From Chionis minor (taxonomy: Eukaryota > Chordata > Aves > Charadriiformes > Chionididae), in NCBI GenBank assembly GCA_013398295.1, contig VZSF01003003.1:1-64000 (forward strand): a stretch of DNA of 64,000 nucleotides, given 5' to 3'. The position numbers and the translations under genes were made by a program. Numbering within the stretch: position 1 is the stretch's first letter; each line of letters begins with the position of its first letter. Of this stretch, positions 28,301-43,300 are shown one piece after another. Below the pieces are notes generated by a model, which did no database searches, had not been told where the DNA came from, and saw nothing but the letters and a program-made list of their open reading frames with translations.

Positions 28301-31300
28301 CTGCTATCAAGGAAACTCATCAAGCACCTCAGCCTTATGAGTATGGAGGTTTTTGTATGGTTTGTTTTGCCTCTGAAAGAAATGAACACAATTGTCAAGT
28401 TTCACAATATTTTGTTTTTCTGTAGCATATTACATCAGACAGCTACATTCCATGCCTTGCTGATCTCTGCAAAGCCCTCTGGGAAGTCATGCTCAGTTAC
28501 TACCGAACAATGCAGTGGCATGAGAATCATGACCAAGATGAGGCAGCAGCTGTGTCTTCTGGTAAGAAACTGTTCTGGAAACAACACTTCTGATATTTGG
28601 AAATAACTTTCCTTACACTCAAGTTGTTAATCTGTGTGTTGGTACCTTTGTGGTCTTGACTCAGTGCCTTCAGCATTTTGCTTATAGTGTGCGGTAAGGA
28701 CTTATATACTCACTGGATTTTTGTAGCCTTTAGTATAAGATTCATTTTTTAATGAATATGTGTATGTGCCATTATTACAGATATAATCAGTATTATTTTA
28801 AACAGCGAATACTCTTAAGTTGGTGGTCAGCTGTGGTAGATGACTACAAAATCTGAGGATTTTTCCCTTTAATATAGGACCGATGTGAAATTTCAGATTT
28901 TTTGATCAACGTTGACATTTTCACTGCATATTAAGCTTAATAGATTGGGATGCTGGATTTTGTACTAGGAGAGGTGACTGAAACAGCAGGGAATGAATCT
29001 GTTGCAAATCTGTCGTGATTTTCAGGAAAGACAATTTCCTTAATGTTGCATGTCATCTATATTAGTGAGTCCATCATAAGATGCAGTCACAATTTCCTTG
29101 ATACCCTTACAGGAAAAGGCAAACATTTAATCTTAAAGTATAATTTTGGTTTTCTTTTATTGTTGTTCCAGTTTGTTTTCAGGACAGAAGCACAAAACCT
29201 TCGTCTGTTGTCTAAGTCCTCCTAAGTACATTTTGCTGGATGTTTACTAAGTTAATATAAAATGTCTGAAGACAGACCTTATTTCCCCACTAACCCAAGA
29301 TGCTTGTGTTTGGCAGAGGGCAGAGTGTGAAACTTAGAGCATTAACATTTATGCAAAACTTCTATTGATTTGAATCAGATAGGTTTGCTCTTTTCTTGGT
29401 GAAAGGGAGGCTTCTGTCAAAGGACAAGGACTGTAGGCCTGCTGCTAAAGTTATTCCTGCTTTTGTGATTTGCATAAAACTTGTATCCTTTACATTATGT
29501 GATAAGTAGAAAGGGGAAAAAATTTGAAATAGAAGTAAAGAACGGATCTTGGAACACTGTTTCCTACAATGTATTTGAAATGCAACATTGGTATCAAAAA
29601 TCAGATTTATTACAGATTTTAAGTCTTAAAAAGAATGATAATTAGTGCTAACTAGCACGGTCTTCCTACTTTAAATTTGAAAAAGTAATGAAAAATTATT
29701 TTATTCAGAGTGTCCATCATGTATTGGGTGGAATCTTAAAAAAAAAAAAAAAAGCTTAAGCTGTTGAAACTGTTATTTCATATGAATTTTGTCTTTATAT
29801 CAGAACTGAAATTCGCAGTTGAAATACGTGATTTTGAGATGCACCATGTAAAAAAAGGTTCTGAAGTTTTGAGTGAATTACCCATTCTCAATAATATTTA
29901 CTTTTAAATTTAAAATAACTTCAGATAATTACGTTTCCTTCACTTGTTTTAATTTTGTTGTGATACTTGCATATGTAAAATAAAGCAAGTATCATAAAGA
30001 GTTTATTTCATGGAAGTACTATCACAGTAGACTACTTCCTCAGCTCTAGATATAATTTTAAAAATAGTTCCCCTTAGTGTGGTTACTTGTGGTATCCTGA
30101 AGAAAATTATTTGCACTACAAAACCTTTTAAAGGAACCATTAAGCCTTATAAAGTGCTGTATTCAGTCACATGTGTAATTTTAAACTCATTGCTTTTTCA
30201 ATGCATGCCAGAGTGTTTTGGTATGTTTACTACTAATCCCCTAAATCTTCTATCATTCAGTTTTTAAGTTTCTGCAGATGTGGATTAGCTGTAATGTAGA
30301 ACTAAAATCTATGTGAGCTACTGAATCACTTTTTCAAATACCTTAGCAATGATAAAGCACAGAAAAGGAAATTTCACAAGTATAATTTAATTTCAGAGGG
30401 ACTATAAATATCTACTAAATGTCTGTTTTTTCTAGAAGTCATTGCTCATGCTGTAGTAGTTATTAAACCTGTACATGGAAGTCTGTATTTATTGATTTAA
30501 TAGCTGTGATATGTGCTAAAAAAATTCTTGTAGAAAGGGAGGGTATGTCAGAAGGAACCATGGAGGGTGTTAGGGTGTTCAGGAGATTATGCTAACATCA
30601 TTCCCTCAATTAAACTTCATAGACTGGAGCAATAGGAGGAGTCTTAACTGTGTATCTGGCTTTTATCATTTTGAGAGCTCAAAACTGTCCCAGTATTTTT
30701 TCGGTCCTTATGCCAGTTAATATCAGCAGTCTTACAAAGTGCTTTAAATGGGTCAAGGGACTCTTGATCGGAGGGTACAAACCCAGCTGAAGAAGTGAGA
30801 AGCTGGACTTAGAAAGGGTGAATTACATACCTCTTTCTATTTTAATAGTGAAGCTTATCCAAAAGAAGGCCTACGTGGATTATGGAGAGGAGGTTGCACT
30901 TCATCTAGATCATCTGTCACATATTTGTGATTATTAATGCCTGTTACAGATGTTAAAATGTACTTTTCATAACTTGTAAATATTTGTCCTTCTGCATTTC
31001 TGAGGAAAGAGGTGTGTCTGCTTTATGTCGTTAAATATTCCCCTTATTTGTGTTCTGAAAATTAGTCTAGTTTGAGACGAGCAGAATGGAATAGAAAATA
31101 CTTTCACAACAGGATTTTTTTTTGTTTGGAACGTTTATAAGAGAGACTCTTTGAAATTGAGGTGCTTTTTTTTGCCCCCTAGAAATGAGTTCAGAATTTA
31201 CAGTTGTTCTTTCAGTTATAGTCTGCACTAGTCTTTAGGAGATTACTTTTTTTAAGATCCTTATTTGGAATATAATAACTATCTCTAGATATAAATGCAA

Positions 31301-34300
31301 TCCTAAAAATGTATAAAGCATGAGATGTATTTTAGTATGTTTCATGAAACAGGAAATACTAATGAGATTTAGTTTGCTAAACTATTATTACAGAGTGGTA
31401 GTAAATCAGAGTGAAATGTATGGTATTGATAGCTCTATGGAGCATCAATAATAACATTTAAGTAATTGCTCTAATAGACTGTTGGAAAGATAGAATTAAG
31501 TGTTCGTGTGTAGGACTTGTTTAATCATACCGAAGTTAAAATTAGTGAACTAAAAGTATAAACTCCATAGCATGAAATGAGTTCTATGTCACATTTAATG
31601 AACTGCTACTTATTCCGTGATTTTTGTTGTTCATATAGAAAACAGCAAAACTCTGTGATACGGGTTTTCATCCCTGAAAATAAACTGCTTATTGGAAAAT
31701 TTGCCATTGTGCTGTTGGTCAGGGTCAAAGCATTGTTTGTGTTTGTGGTATAGAATTAAAGATAAAATGAGTTTTAAAGGGACGTGTGCAGTCATTTTGT
31801 CTTCCCTGCTCAAAGCAGAGTCAACTTCAAAGTTGCATTGGTTTGTGCGGGACCCTGTCTGGTTCAGCTGGGTTTTCACATTTCATAAAATTTACTGTGA
31901 TGTTGATGTAATTCATTTATGTTCCTGAGACACTCATTTAACAGAAGAACTGAAACTGAGCAGCAAAATGATCCCTATAGCATCTAAACTCCTGAGTGCA
32001 CAAATATAATCCTAGTGGTAAAAGTTGGTAACAGCTGTAACAGATTCACTGAAAAGTAAGAAGAAAATTATGTAAGATATAAATTTAATTTCAACCATTT
32101 TCATTTTCAAAACATTCAGTTTTATAATACTGCATAAATTCTGTGCAAGACCTGTTTGGTATTAGAAGAATGAAGCTAGAGGATAGTGGTTTGATTGATA
32201 TTTTTTTTTCTCTTCCCCACCCCCGCCCCCCCGCCTCTACCTAGGAAGGATTAAACAAAAACCTTTTGTTATGACTGAAAGCTGCTTTTACAAATTTTAG
32301 AGGAATACTAAGAAACCTGAAAAATTACCGTATTTAAATCTGGTATCTAGAAGAATAACTCCTGTATGCTTCTGATTCTTATTTTTATGTGAAATTATGA
32401 ACATGTATGTCTTCTGCTACCTGTTCCAAATTCTTCAAAACGTGTAAATTTTCATGGACCTTTGTGCAAACCTTGATATTTTTTTCCCAAGGAAATTGTC
32501 CTAAATACGTATGTTTACATGTGTGAAATTCGTTGCAGCACAGTGCATTGAAAGACTGAAAACAAGACCTTCTGAGCATGACTGGCCATAAACCAGGAGC
32601 ACCAGGAGACCGCCAGGGAGAATATTGCATGGATTTTTGTTGAACAGTAGCATCCATATGACTGCCCAGCCATTCCTTCATAAATGGCCATTTGTGAGGA
32701 CAAGGGCTGTGGTCTCAAGAACAGGTCAAAGATACGGGCTGGTTTAGGCTTGGCTTTGGTGTGCAGAAGTATAAAAGAGAAGAGGCTGCAGAAACTTCCA
32801 AAGAGCATACTGTGACTCAGATAGCTGGGTTTGTTTACTCATATAGTCAGAGAAAGGATAAATCGGCTTAGTGTTTCTCTAGTTGGGTTATTCTTTCTGT
32901 TTATATTTTGCTTAATCTTCTGTGATAAATCTTTTTGAAAATGCATTTGTCAGAATTATTGCTTTCAGGAGAAGAGAAGCATATTTAGGTACAGATACTA
33001 AATTATTATCTACGTGTAGAGAGGCTAATATTTGTTTTAGGAATTTTCTTTTATAAGGAAAATGTTCTATGAGTGCCCTGCAACAGCAGATATAGTATGA
33101 AATTATGTTTGAGTCTTGTTTTCATGTCAAGGAGCCTTTTATCTTCTAATTTTTGAGTAATGTAAATTATCAGGCTCTACCTGCAAAAACGCTCTCAATG
33201 ACTTCAAACAGGAAAGAGTTGAACGCAGCTTTGCAGCCTTGGAAAAAACGGGTATCTATCCCTAATATAAGCCTAAATTCCAGAATATATTTTATTATGT
33301 TTTTAATTGTAAGGAGGAGTTATTCAGTTGAAAGTACCAGAGAGATTTATTTGGGGAATTTCCAGATTGCCCAAATTATAGATAGGGACTGTCTTTCCCT
33401 TGATATTGTAAGAAACTTACTTTTTTTTTTTTTGTCCACTTTCCTCTCTGGGTTCCTGTAGGATCTGGGCTTTGTGCTGCCTGTTCATAGGAAACCTAGG
33501 TGCCAGCTGCACATGCAGAATGATAGCTTGGGCTGGGTAGAGGTTTTTGAGAGGAAATGCTGGAATCGGAAAGAAATGGCTTTGAGTTGGGAGCCTGTGT
33601 GTGGATGTAGAGAGGTGAGACTAGCTGGACTGGGAACATGGGAGCAAATAGTCTTCTCAAGTACTGAAAACTAGCTGGATGTTGCAAAAAAAGTTGGAAA
33701 GACAGGTCTGAGTTGCGTGGCAATGCTGGTGTACTACAGGCAATCTTAATTCTTCTGTGTCTGCAACTTCTTGACTGATGGGGTAGAAGGAGGGCTGTAC
33801 ACTTTGTAATATTCTAGTGGAATATTTTATGTGAATTTTTATCTTTCATGTCAAATCAATAAATGGTTTGGGCTGTAAAGGACATGCATAGTTTTTCTCC
33901 TTGTCAGGAACAGCAGAGTTTTCTTATCATGGGGAAAGTTTGTATGTGTAGTCTGGCTAAGACATCGTCCCCGTGGTCAGTCATAGGCTGTGAAGCAAAC
34001 TGGATGACACTGTGCTATCACAGACTGCAAGCATAACCACAACTGTATGCTCACAAACTGTGTATAAAATATTACCATCTCTTTTTTAAAATGGAAGGAT
34101 ATTTGCTCCATGGGGAGAGAGAGGACCACAGACAGGAGAAGTTTACTATGCATTACAGTGTTTTTTTGGAAAGTGATCCAGTGCTATGGGAATGAAGGTT
34201 TTAGAATTAAATAAAAGAATTTGGAAGAATGAAAGACAACTGATTATATGATTGACATAATTTCATGCATAAGCATAGATTAGTATGAGAGGGGAAAAAA

Positions 34301-37300
34301 AGAGAGAAGAGCATGCTATATTGTTTGCAAAGTTCGTGGAAAAAGTTTCAGTATTTTTCCTCAGAGTTGCAGACAGAATTTACTGGGACAGAAAATTAAA
34401 AATCTTACTTCTGAAATTTTTAAGTTCATGATTCTTGTCTACATCGTGGAGAGTCTTGTTGTAGAGGATAAGCAGTGCTCACTTCAGCATTCAGCTTTAT
34501 CTTTTGAATCTGAAATATCAGTATCTGTTACTTTTTTTGATTTTTATTGAATGGGGTAGCTTGCTTACATAAAAGCAATCAGAAGCTCTCCTGGTCTGCA
34601 TTAGCATTTAATATTTATATATCCTTTATTCATTTCCTTTCAAAAGTTTAGAGCAATGGAGCTCCCCTGGAGTTTGCATAATGGGTAATATGATAATGGC
34701 TAAGGCAGAATTTTCATTATGGGTAGAAAACTGGGATATATTTCAAGGCTTTTGGGAATATCTACAATACCTTTCACCTTCAGTTTCAGATGGCAGCAAT
34801 GTGATTGGAACTGAAGAGAACTGTTTCGACCGCAGCTATGTAAAAAAGAAATTGGAACATGGGCTTTCACGAATATGGCAGGTATGTTGTGATTTTTTTT
34901 TTTTCCTAAATATTTATCTTGCTGTCTCCCCCCATATTAATTGTAGTTACATTTATACTGACGTTCCTAAAGAAAAAAAAAAAATCCCTGGAGAGATTTA
35001 AGTGATTTGTTTTGAGCTAAATGTTTCAAAACCATGGAAATACGATTTCCATGACTCAGTTACTACTTGGTCGCTATGCTTACAAACTCAGTCAAGACAC
35101 CAAAACATAGTAACACGATTTTCAGCCTGATTCCACTTCTAATCTGTGTGCTGCCCTGCAATTTGTTTTCTTCTCCTGTGCTTTTCTCTGTTATGCTTTA
35201 TGCTTCTGGTATAACCATAGTTATGGAGAACCTGAAGTCTTGTGAGCCTGCCTGGTTTCACAATATTGCTGGTCTGACTGCTTGATCTTTTTGATGTGCA
35301 GTGAGACCCCAAACGTATGATGAAAAAGCTGTAAACCTTTTATATGGCTGAATTTTAATCCAAAGCTCTGTTTTTGCAGTGACAATAAAGCATCTAGGAT
35401 TGACCTTGTGTTACAGAGTATTAAAGCAACTGATTATAATACTATTTTTGGAAAGTCAATGAGAAATCATTCATATTACATAAAACGGAGTTATACCCTA
35501 AATCTCAAAAAGAAGTTATAAGTGCAAACAAACCAAAAAATGCTAATGAACCAGGCACCTGAGCCTTCACCTTTTTGTCTTTAGTGTATTAAGTATACAA
35601 AAACTTGTTTGTATTTTGTAGGATGTTCAACTGAAAGTGAAAACATATCTTCTGGGAACAGATCTGTCTAACTTCAAATATGATGACTTCATATTTGTGC
35701 TTGATGTTATCAGCAGGTATGCTGATGTGGTCATAAGACCACTTAATACATGTGCACACACTTCAACTCTGATAAGACAGCACAGTTAATTAAGGCTGAT
35801 ATTTACATTCTGATGCCAACTTTGTTCCTATCTACCGATAGTTTGAAGGGCGCTTCTTTATGTGGGAGTCTATGTGAGTGCCAATCTCTCGCGCGCTACC
35901 TGCTCCAAGGATGTACTTGGGACAGGGAGCATAAATCGCTTTGCTGCTCAAATAGTTAAGTGTGATGTGATTTCAGTATTGTCCTCCTTTAAAATTTCAG
36001 ATGTGCAGATCTGACAATTTTGAGGTTTCTAAAAGCTTTTAAAGGAACTCTCAGTCAGGAGCAGTAAAATACTGTGATACTGCTAACCTGTGTTACATGC
36101 TTCTGTTTTGGTAATACAATGACGAATCCAGACTGTGAGCTGTACAGCTTGCCCTGCATAGTGGGATCTCAAAAAGACATTTATTTTGCTTACGGCTTTT
36201 TGTCTATATGTGTATGGGACATTATGGAGGGAAATGAGACATGGACTTTTGTGGAAAGAGTGAAGTGTTTGCAGCTTAACTTTGGTGCTGTGCTTCTTTG
36301 GTGCTCTTCATTCATGAGATACATGTATGCTCATTGTAATGGTTGAGGCTTGTGATTCAGGTTGGAACAGCAGCATTAATAAATCAGTTACTATTGCTAA
36401 ACTTTGTTGTATTGTTATAGGCTTATGCAAGTTGGAGAAGAATTTTGTGGCAGTAAGTCTGAAGTTCTGCAAGAATCTGTCAGAAAACAAAGTGTTAACT
36501 ATTTCAAAACATACCACAGGTGAGATTACTGTATGTGCAGTGGATGAATCTAATGGCATTTATTTTTGTTGGGTTTAACTTTAAATACTTTCCAGAGGAA
36601 TTCCACTGCATAATGTTCCTGCAATGAGGTTGACAGATCGTGGAATATGTTTCATGATGAGAATTGGGCTCTGAAACCTGGAGAAGGGGAGAGGGTGGAG
36701 AAGCCTTTGCTTCCGCTATAGTTGTGGAAACTCTAGTTCTGCAGCAGGCAAGCCATATAAAGATGAAAAACTTTTTATGTAGAATTTCAGTAGTTTTTCA
36801 GGCTGCCTCTTAAGCTGTCTCCTGGGATCCTGAGTATGAACGCCTCTGAAATCCATACTTCCTAGCAAAATTGTTATTTCTTTTTCTATGCTGATCATGC
36901 ATGGCTATGGAATGGTTTTTTTCATATGCAATTTTGTCTTGTATGAAATGAGATGTTTAGAACTGAGTCCATCCTTTAAGTCATGTTTTCATAGTTTTTT
37001 TCCATTGGCAATATCTAATTATGTTTCAGTCAACTCTACTATCATATCTGAGGCCATTCGTATGCGCTGTCACGTGCAGGCAGTCTCTGACCTCAGATAG
37101 GGTACATGGCTATGACAGTTTCAAGACTTGTCTGTCTGTTTTACTTGTGTCGATTTCCCAAATGTTTTGGTTTGGATGATTGACAACGCTTTCATTCTAG
37201 TTATCTAGCATTTATCTTCTTTCTGAGTGTAAATAGCTAGGAAGGTAGGAGAAGAAATACGGTTGTCCTTGCTCTAAGAAACTCTTACATTCCCAGTCTT

Positions 37301-40300
37301 GATCTGTTGACCTCTGTTGTAATGGGAGCTGTCATACAGCTAATTAATTCATGCAAACCCATTTGGTCTGAGACTTTGTGCCTAAAATCTGTAAAGTATG
37401 AATGTTATGATAGGAGAGCATGAGACTGGCTAAATTCAGAAGCTGAGAATGTGGTTTGCAATTTCTTCCAGCTTTGGTAGTTTGTAGTTAGGATTTCTTT
37501 CTGGACATTTGATGAAGACCTCAGTTCCAGTTGTCTGAAAAGCTTCAGCCTTAATTAGATAAATGTTATGTCTTGTCTGGAAATTAGTTGATTAAGATGC
37601 CATGCCACCTATCTTTACTCTTCAGAAAGCATTTCTGAACCCTGAACTGAATTTTGTGAACTGATTTGGAAACAGAGCTTGCAGCTCTAGGCTCAGAAGG
37701 CCTATTTTGGTCTAACTAACTGCATTTTACTAGACTGGCTTACCACGTAATACCTTACTTGATTAAGTAGATATCATTTTGACCATTATGATTTTACTTA
37801 TGTTTAAAGGATCTGTTTAACAGCTTAGGGAATCAGAGACAAGTTTTCTGAATTATGTTTTAGTGAAGTAAAGGTTAAGGAACATTGATGGAATATGTAT
37901 AGAAATAATAATTTTTTGAAATAACTTGTGTTTTTTATTAAGGTAGTGTTTCTTACAATTCTTGTGAAAATAAAAGGAAGTACTTATTGATATGACTCAC
38001 AATTATGTGAATATTATGTTTTAATACTTTTACATGTTTCATGCTGTGTGGCTATCGTGAAGATTATTGGGCTGATGTTTTCATCCTCAGAAGGAAAAAT
38101 ATAAAAACCCCTCTCTCCCAGCTATAGCTTTCAGGTTGATTTATATAAAAGCTTTAAGCATCTTGCTGTTTTAGGTCAAGCTAATGCGGCTTTCAATCCC
38201 CTTGCATATTTAATTGAAGGGGGAAAAAAAAAGCTGGTGCTTTTAAGGATTCATTAGTACATAAAAGCTGCATAGAGCTGGAATGCTCAGAGTCCAGGAG
38301 TAATTAGTTCTTTGATTGTGTAATTTGACATATGTGGCCTCCTGGGCAGCGTGGTGTTTGAGAGAAGTGCCAACATAGAGAAAGCATTCAAAGGAACTGG
38401 TCACGTTATTCAAAAAGCGTAGAAGAACAATGTGATACTAGAGCATACATGAAGCCTTTTTTCGGTAAAAGTTGATTATTCTGAAAAATTAGAATGGGCT
38501 TTTGGCAGAGACCATCAGTAAGGCTGTTTTTGGAATACAATTTACTTCTTGTTCTGATACGTTTGTAAAAGGGTGTGTCTGATCACCAAAGCTTTTCGGA
38601 GAACGAATGCATCGTACCTTCCACATGGACTACTTTCTAGGCTGGTATGCTGGTGAAAATGACGAGCATTTCTTCAAGTACTTTGTCAGTGCTATGATTT
38701 CAGCTGTGAAATGATACAAAAACTGGTGCTGTGTGGTGTTTAAATGTTTGCTTTTCTATGACTCTTTCTCCTTAGTGTTACTCTCCAAGAATTTTAATCC
38801 ATAACACTGATTTTCACAGCATCTCTATCTGTTGTTTCTGTTGGCTTTACTGCAAGGAGATCTGCAAGCTATGGGTGCTCAGTGCTTCGAAAATAGCACT
38901 TGAACTCTCTTTGCATTTAACTGATGAATCTAATAGACACAGCAAACTGTAGTCATAATTCAACACGTTGCTCATCTCATTGAGGCAAGAAAATTTTAAT
39001 TGTAGTGGTGATTATAGTTCATTATTGAAATAGTGGTATTTGTAGCATATTTTACTGCCTAATTAGAAACCCAGTGCATAATTTACCAACTGCTACTTGT
39101 TAAGCAAACCAAGATACCATATATTAAGAAGAAAAGATGCAGCAATGTGACCTCAACAGCGCTCATTGCTGTCTTTTTTTACATGAGTTCCTGCTTATGT
39201 AGAAAAAAAATTTTCTTTATTAAAGGTATTTCTGCTTCTTGCTGAATGGAGGCTTTTCTAATGATTAAAAACATAACAGAACAATGCAGAGATGTAATGG
39301 CTTGACTACATTTCCCTAACACGTTTTCTATATTAGTTCCAAGGTAAAGTTAAACTATGAAGAAAAATATAGCTTAGGAGATTAATAGCCATTTAAGTTT
39401 TTTCTTCTCTGAGAAGTTGAGATGTCTGTAGAACATTAGTTCTTTCCACTTCCCTTTGCTACCTGTTGGTTTCAGTGTGTTTATTGGAAGAAGGATCTAT
39501 CTTATGTGGGCTCACAGAGCTGTTGAAATGCTAACAGAGTGTTTGTATATATTGTAATACTTTCTACAGTTTACGCAGAGGAAAAAAGGTCCAGTATAAC
39601 TGCATAATCAGAGATGTTTCTTTATACTTTCTAATGGCTTTGACAAAAAAAAAATTGTTTCCAAATTTTGGAGATTGACATTCTTTGAGAGTTTCTCCAG
39701 AGGTGTCATAAAACATACACTGTGTTAGTAGCTGCAGCTTTTAGATGGTCTGTCAGTTGAAAGAATGAGTTAAATATCTGTTTTCAAATGTGAGTTTTTA
39801 TACGGTTTTGAAGGTGTTTTTGACTGCATAAGTTAAATGTTTGTCTACTTCTGATTTACTCTTGCTACCAATTAAGAGTATTTGTTTGTTCTATTTCAGA
39901 ACCCGTCTTGAAGAATTAAGAATGTTTTTGGAGAATGAGACCTGGGAACTTTGTCCTGTTAAATCAAGCTTTAGTATTCTGCAGCTTCATGTACGTTCTG
40001 TGAATAACACATACAGATGTATTAATACTTTAATAGCTTGAGAGTCCATGTGTTCTGAAAAGTAGTAAGATCCATGAACTATTGTGCAAATGTTTTCAAT
40101 GGCTGATGAAACCCCCTAAATTTCACTTCACGATATTGGAAACTTTGGATTTAAATGGTTTTAAAACAGTAGTGTTCCTTTTTCAGGTGGGTAGAGGTTT
40201 ACAGAAGATGCTAGAGTTGTAAGCGTAATGTTAGCCTTTATTTTTCATGTTTTGATGTTCTGTTAATATGTCAGTTTTCCATTTCTAAATGATTTACCTG

Positions 40301-43300
40301 AGAGTAAGATGCTAAAAGACGAGTGCCTAAAAGCAGTCGCATGAGCGCTTGCCAGCTTGTACCAATCTTGGCAGCTGTTTCTGGAAACATAGGTCATACT
40401 GGCTCATTTGTAAAAGCCAGTATTTCATTGTTTTGTAAAAAAAAAAAAAAAGTTGATTCTTCTGTGGTGAAGTCCAACTGAAAACAAGTAATCGATGTGC
40501 GATGTGCTCACCTGCTGTCCTAAAATGATTTTTGTGAAGTTTAGCTCGTGGTGGGTGAATTTCACCTGTTTTGCCAAATGAAATGTGGGTGCCTATGATT
40601 AAAGCTGTCACCAAAGTGCTAAAATGGATAAAGCTGAGCAATCTCAAGCAAAAGATAATTGTGCAGCTCCTATAGAATAAACTGTAGAAGTAAGCAAGAG
40701 GCTACTGGGTAGTAATAGCATGGAGGAAAAAGGAAGGAGAGCTTCATTAGGATCCAGTAGTGAACGAATGAATAGTTTTAATAGAGAAATGGGTTTATAA
40801 ATCCATACATTACTGCTTAAGGGACTGGAGCAGCAGAAAATGGCAGAAAGTAACTGATTCATCTAAACAAGCAGAAATCTAACATTGCAGTCCTTTCTAG
40901 CTGCTTACATTTTGATCCTTAAACCTTTAGATAAATCATAATGTACATTTTGCCATTCAGGAAGATCAGTAGCTGGAGTTGAATAGATAAAAATGTCAAC
41001 TGAGATAAGTCAAGGCTTTTAGAAAGAAAAGTCTAAATTCATACCTTATGTGCCCTACTTAGTCCATATACTTGCAAAAGTTTGTGCACTCGCCCAGTCA
41101 TCAGAAACTTGATGTGCAATGGGTTTGAAAAGTAATAAGTGTTGGAAAAAAAACTTATAAAAAATAAAATATTAAGAAAAAAATTCAGCTTTGGTAAATT
41201 ACTAGGTAAATTGGGTAAAGAAAACTACGTTTTTTGACATTGTCTTGTTTTATCTCCTAATTTCTGTGCAATAAAAAACCCACTTAGTTTTCAGCTAGTT
41301 TTAGACAGAGAATATTGTTAGAATGCAGGAGATATGTTGCATGTCATAGCCAAAAACTGCTAAAATTAGAAAGAGGAGCAGCGTAAGATTGCCAATTTCA
41401 AGGTTAACTTCAGCCAGCATGAAAAGCATGTTTAAATAAGCAGCAAACTTTAGCAAAAAGTTTTCATATCATGTTAATTGTCTGCAAGGTTGTTGTTTTG
41501 CTCTGGTGTTATGGAACCGGAGTTATAATAATACTGAAACTGGCTTGTTGGTGATTAAAATTGTGCTTTATTTCTATTAATAGGAATTTAAGTTCATGGA
41601 GCAGTCACGTTCCCCATCTGTGTCACCTAGTAAGCAGCCTGCTTCAGCAATTTCTGCAACAGTAACGTTATTTGAGCAGTACTGTAATGGAGGAAACCCA
41701 TTTGAAATTCAGGCCGACAGCAAAGATGATGAGACAGAAGACGTGTTAGCTTCCAATGGGGTATGGAGTGTTTCAGGGAAAAAAGAAATACTTAAAAAAA
41801 AATCTTGCTCTCAGTAATTGATGATTTATTTTGTGTATCAATGATGGCGAAATGTCTTAGTACAAGGATCAGTGAACTGCAGTACTATGTATAATCTCAA
41901 GCCACTTTACTCCTTTAATTAGGTAGGTTTCTTTGCTTTTTACAGTGTCAGAAAGCCAGGCATCCTGTTTAAAGTTCTGTTTGTTTTGCAGTGGATCAAT
42001 ATTTTTTTTCCGCTGAAGTCAAGTGTTCCTGAAGGCTAGCAAGACATGTTCCACTTTAATTAGTATTTTCCCAGGTGTTTAAGTGAGCTTTCTTTGTGGA
42101 AGTAATTTTGTCATTTTAGGACTGGCTTTCTGGCTTCTTAGGAAAGAATCATTGTGGGTTGCTCCTTCTGTTTTATTTGTTCACACCTACGTGATTTGCT
42201 ATGGTTTATCTGATGTTTGTTAGGCAGTTTTTAATTGTAATTTAAATGCTCAGAACACTCGCTTTACAGTGGAATCTACTATAAAACTTAACAATAACTT
42301 TGTCTATTTTTTTTTTCAGAATTCTGTCAAAATCTGGCACTGGTCAGATATGTTTTACTTTAAAACTTTGTACCATTCTCTTAAATGCTATATTAGCATA
42401 TTTTTGTTAAGCCTTTTGCCCTAGTTTATCCCTTTGATGAATAGTGTTTTCTTGGGCTTTTTTTTTTTTGTGATGACATAGGGTTTAGGTTTTTTTTGTT
42501 TAAGGTTAGTTAATTCACACTAATGGCTTTCTGGTTTTCAGCTTCGTCTTTCTTTCTTTCCTTGTTGCAAAGCAGTTTGATCTGTATCTCGCGCACCGGA
42601 GTGTGCTGCTGCAGCGTCTTTCCTTCTGTGGGTGATGCTGCAGTCTCGTTTCTGCTGTGTGACTGGAAGAGAAAACATAGTTGCTCCACCTCAGAACCAC
42701 ATTCTTTATTTTAACGGAGTAATATTGTTGTCCAGGATATTATCTGTTATCTTTGTTGCCTTATTACCACAGGGAGTCAGTGAATTCAACCATCTAATCA
42801 CCTGGCTAAAAAATCACCTGGCTAAAAAATCACCTGGCTTCTCTGAGTTTGTCTCTAGCTATTGTGAAAACAAAACAAAATGACTCTGTATGTAAGGGTT
42901 ACTGTTTTTATACTGGTTGTTCACTGTTGTCTCCTGTTTGAAGGTGTGTGAGGCTCAGTCCTAGCCAGAGCTGACACTTAAGACAGTGTCAGCTCGTTAG
43001 TAAAGGATGGCAGGATTGCCTCATGCTTAGCACATAGGGCTGCTGTCGCTACGTGCACCACGGTGGAGATGGGATTCTAGGAAACCACAGTCAGGACACT
43101 GCATGCCTTCTCTGGTGGGGCTGAGAGCGGGTTCCGCAGTGGCAGGCTGTGGTCTTGGTCAACCAGGCTAGAGAGAGTGGTGATCCTGTGAATTACCAGT
43201 AGACTGATGTGTCACATGTGTAGCAAAGTCCGTGTCGTGGTTTCCGTATCTTTAATTTTGAACAGCGTCCCATTTGGTAGGCTTGCAAATTGTCAGGGAC

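Larger units (their letters stand above)
23671..28425 (+). other. VPS50 intron, about 4.8 kb, with a CR1 end
   Basis: It holds the T8-A7-T8 block (25391-25413) and the sense CR1 3' fragment (27773-27982). The remainder shows nothing recognisable. Confidence 0.88.

Noticed and set aside
29738..29756. A17 run as a retrocopy tail
   Set aside because: The upstream sequence shows no coding or retroelement character and no target duplication was evident. It is treated as a simple homopolymer.
42950..43200. GC-richer patch that might be a transposon or exon
   Set aside because: No open frame with splice context and no repeat family could be recognised, so no feature is claimed.
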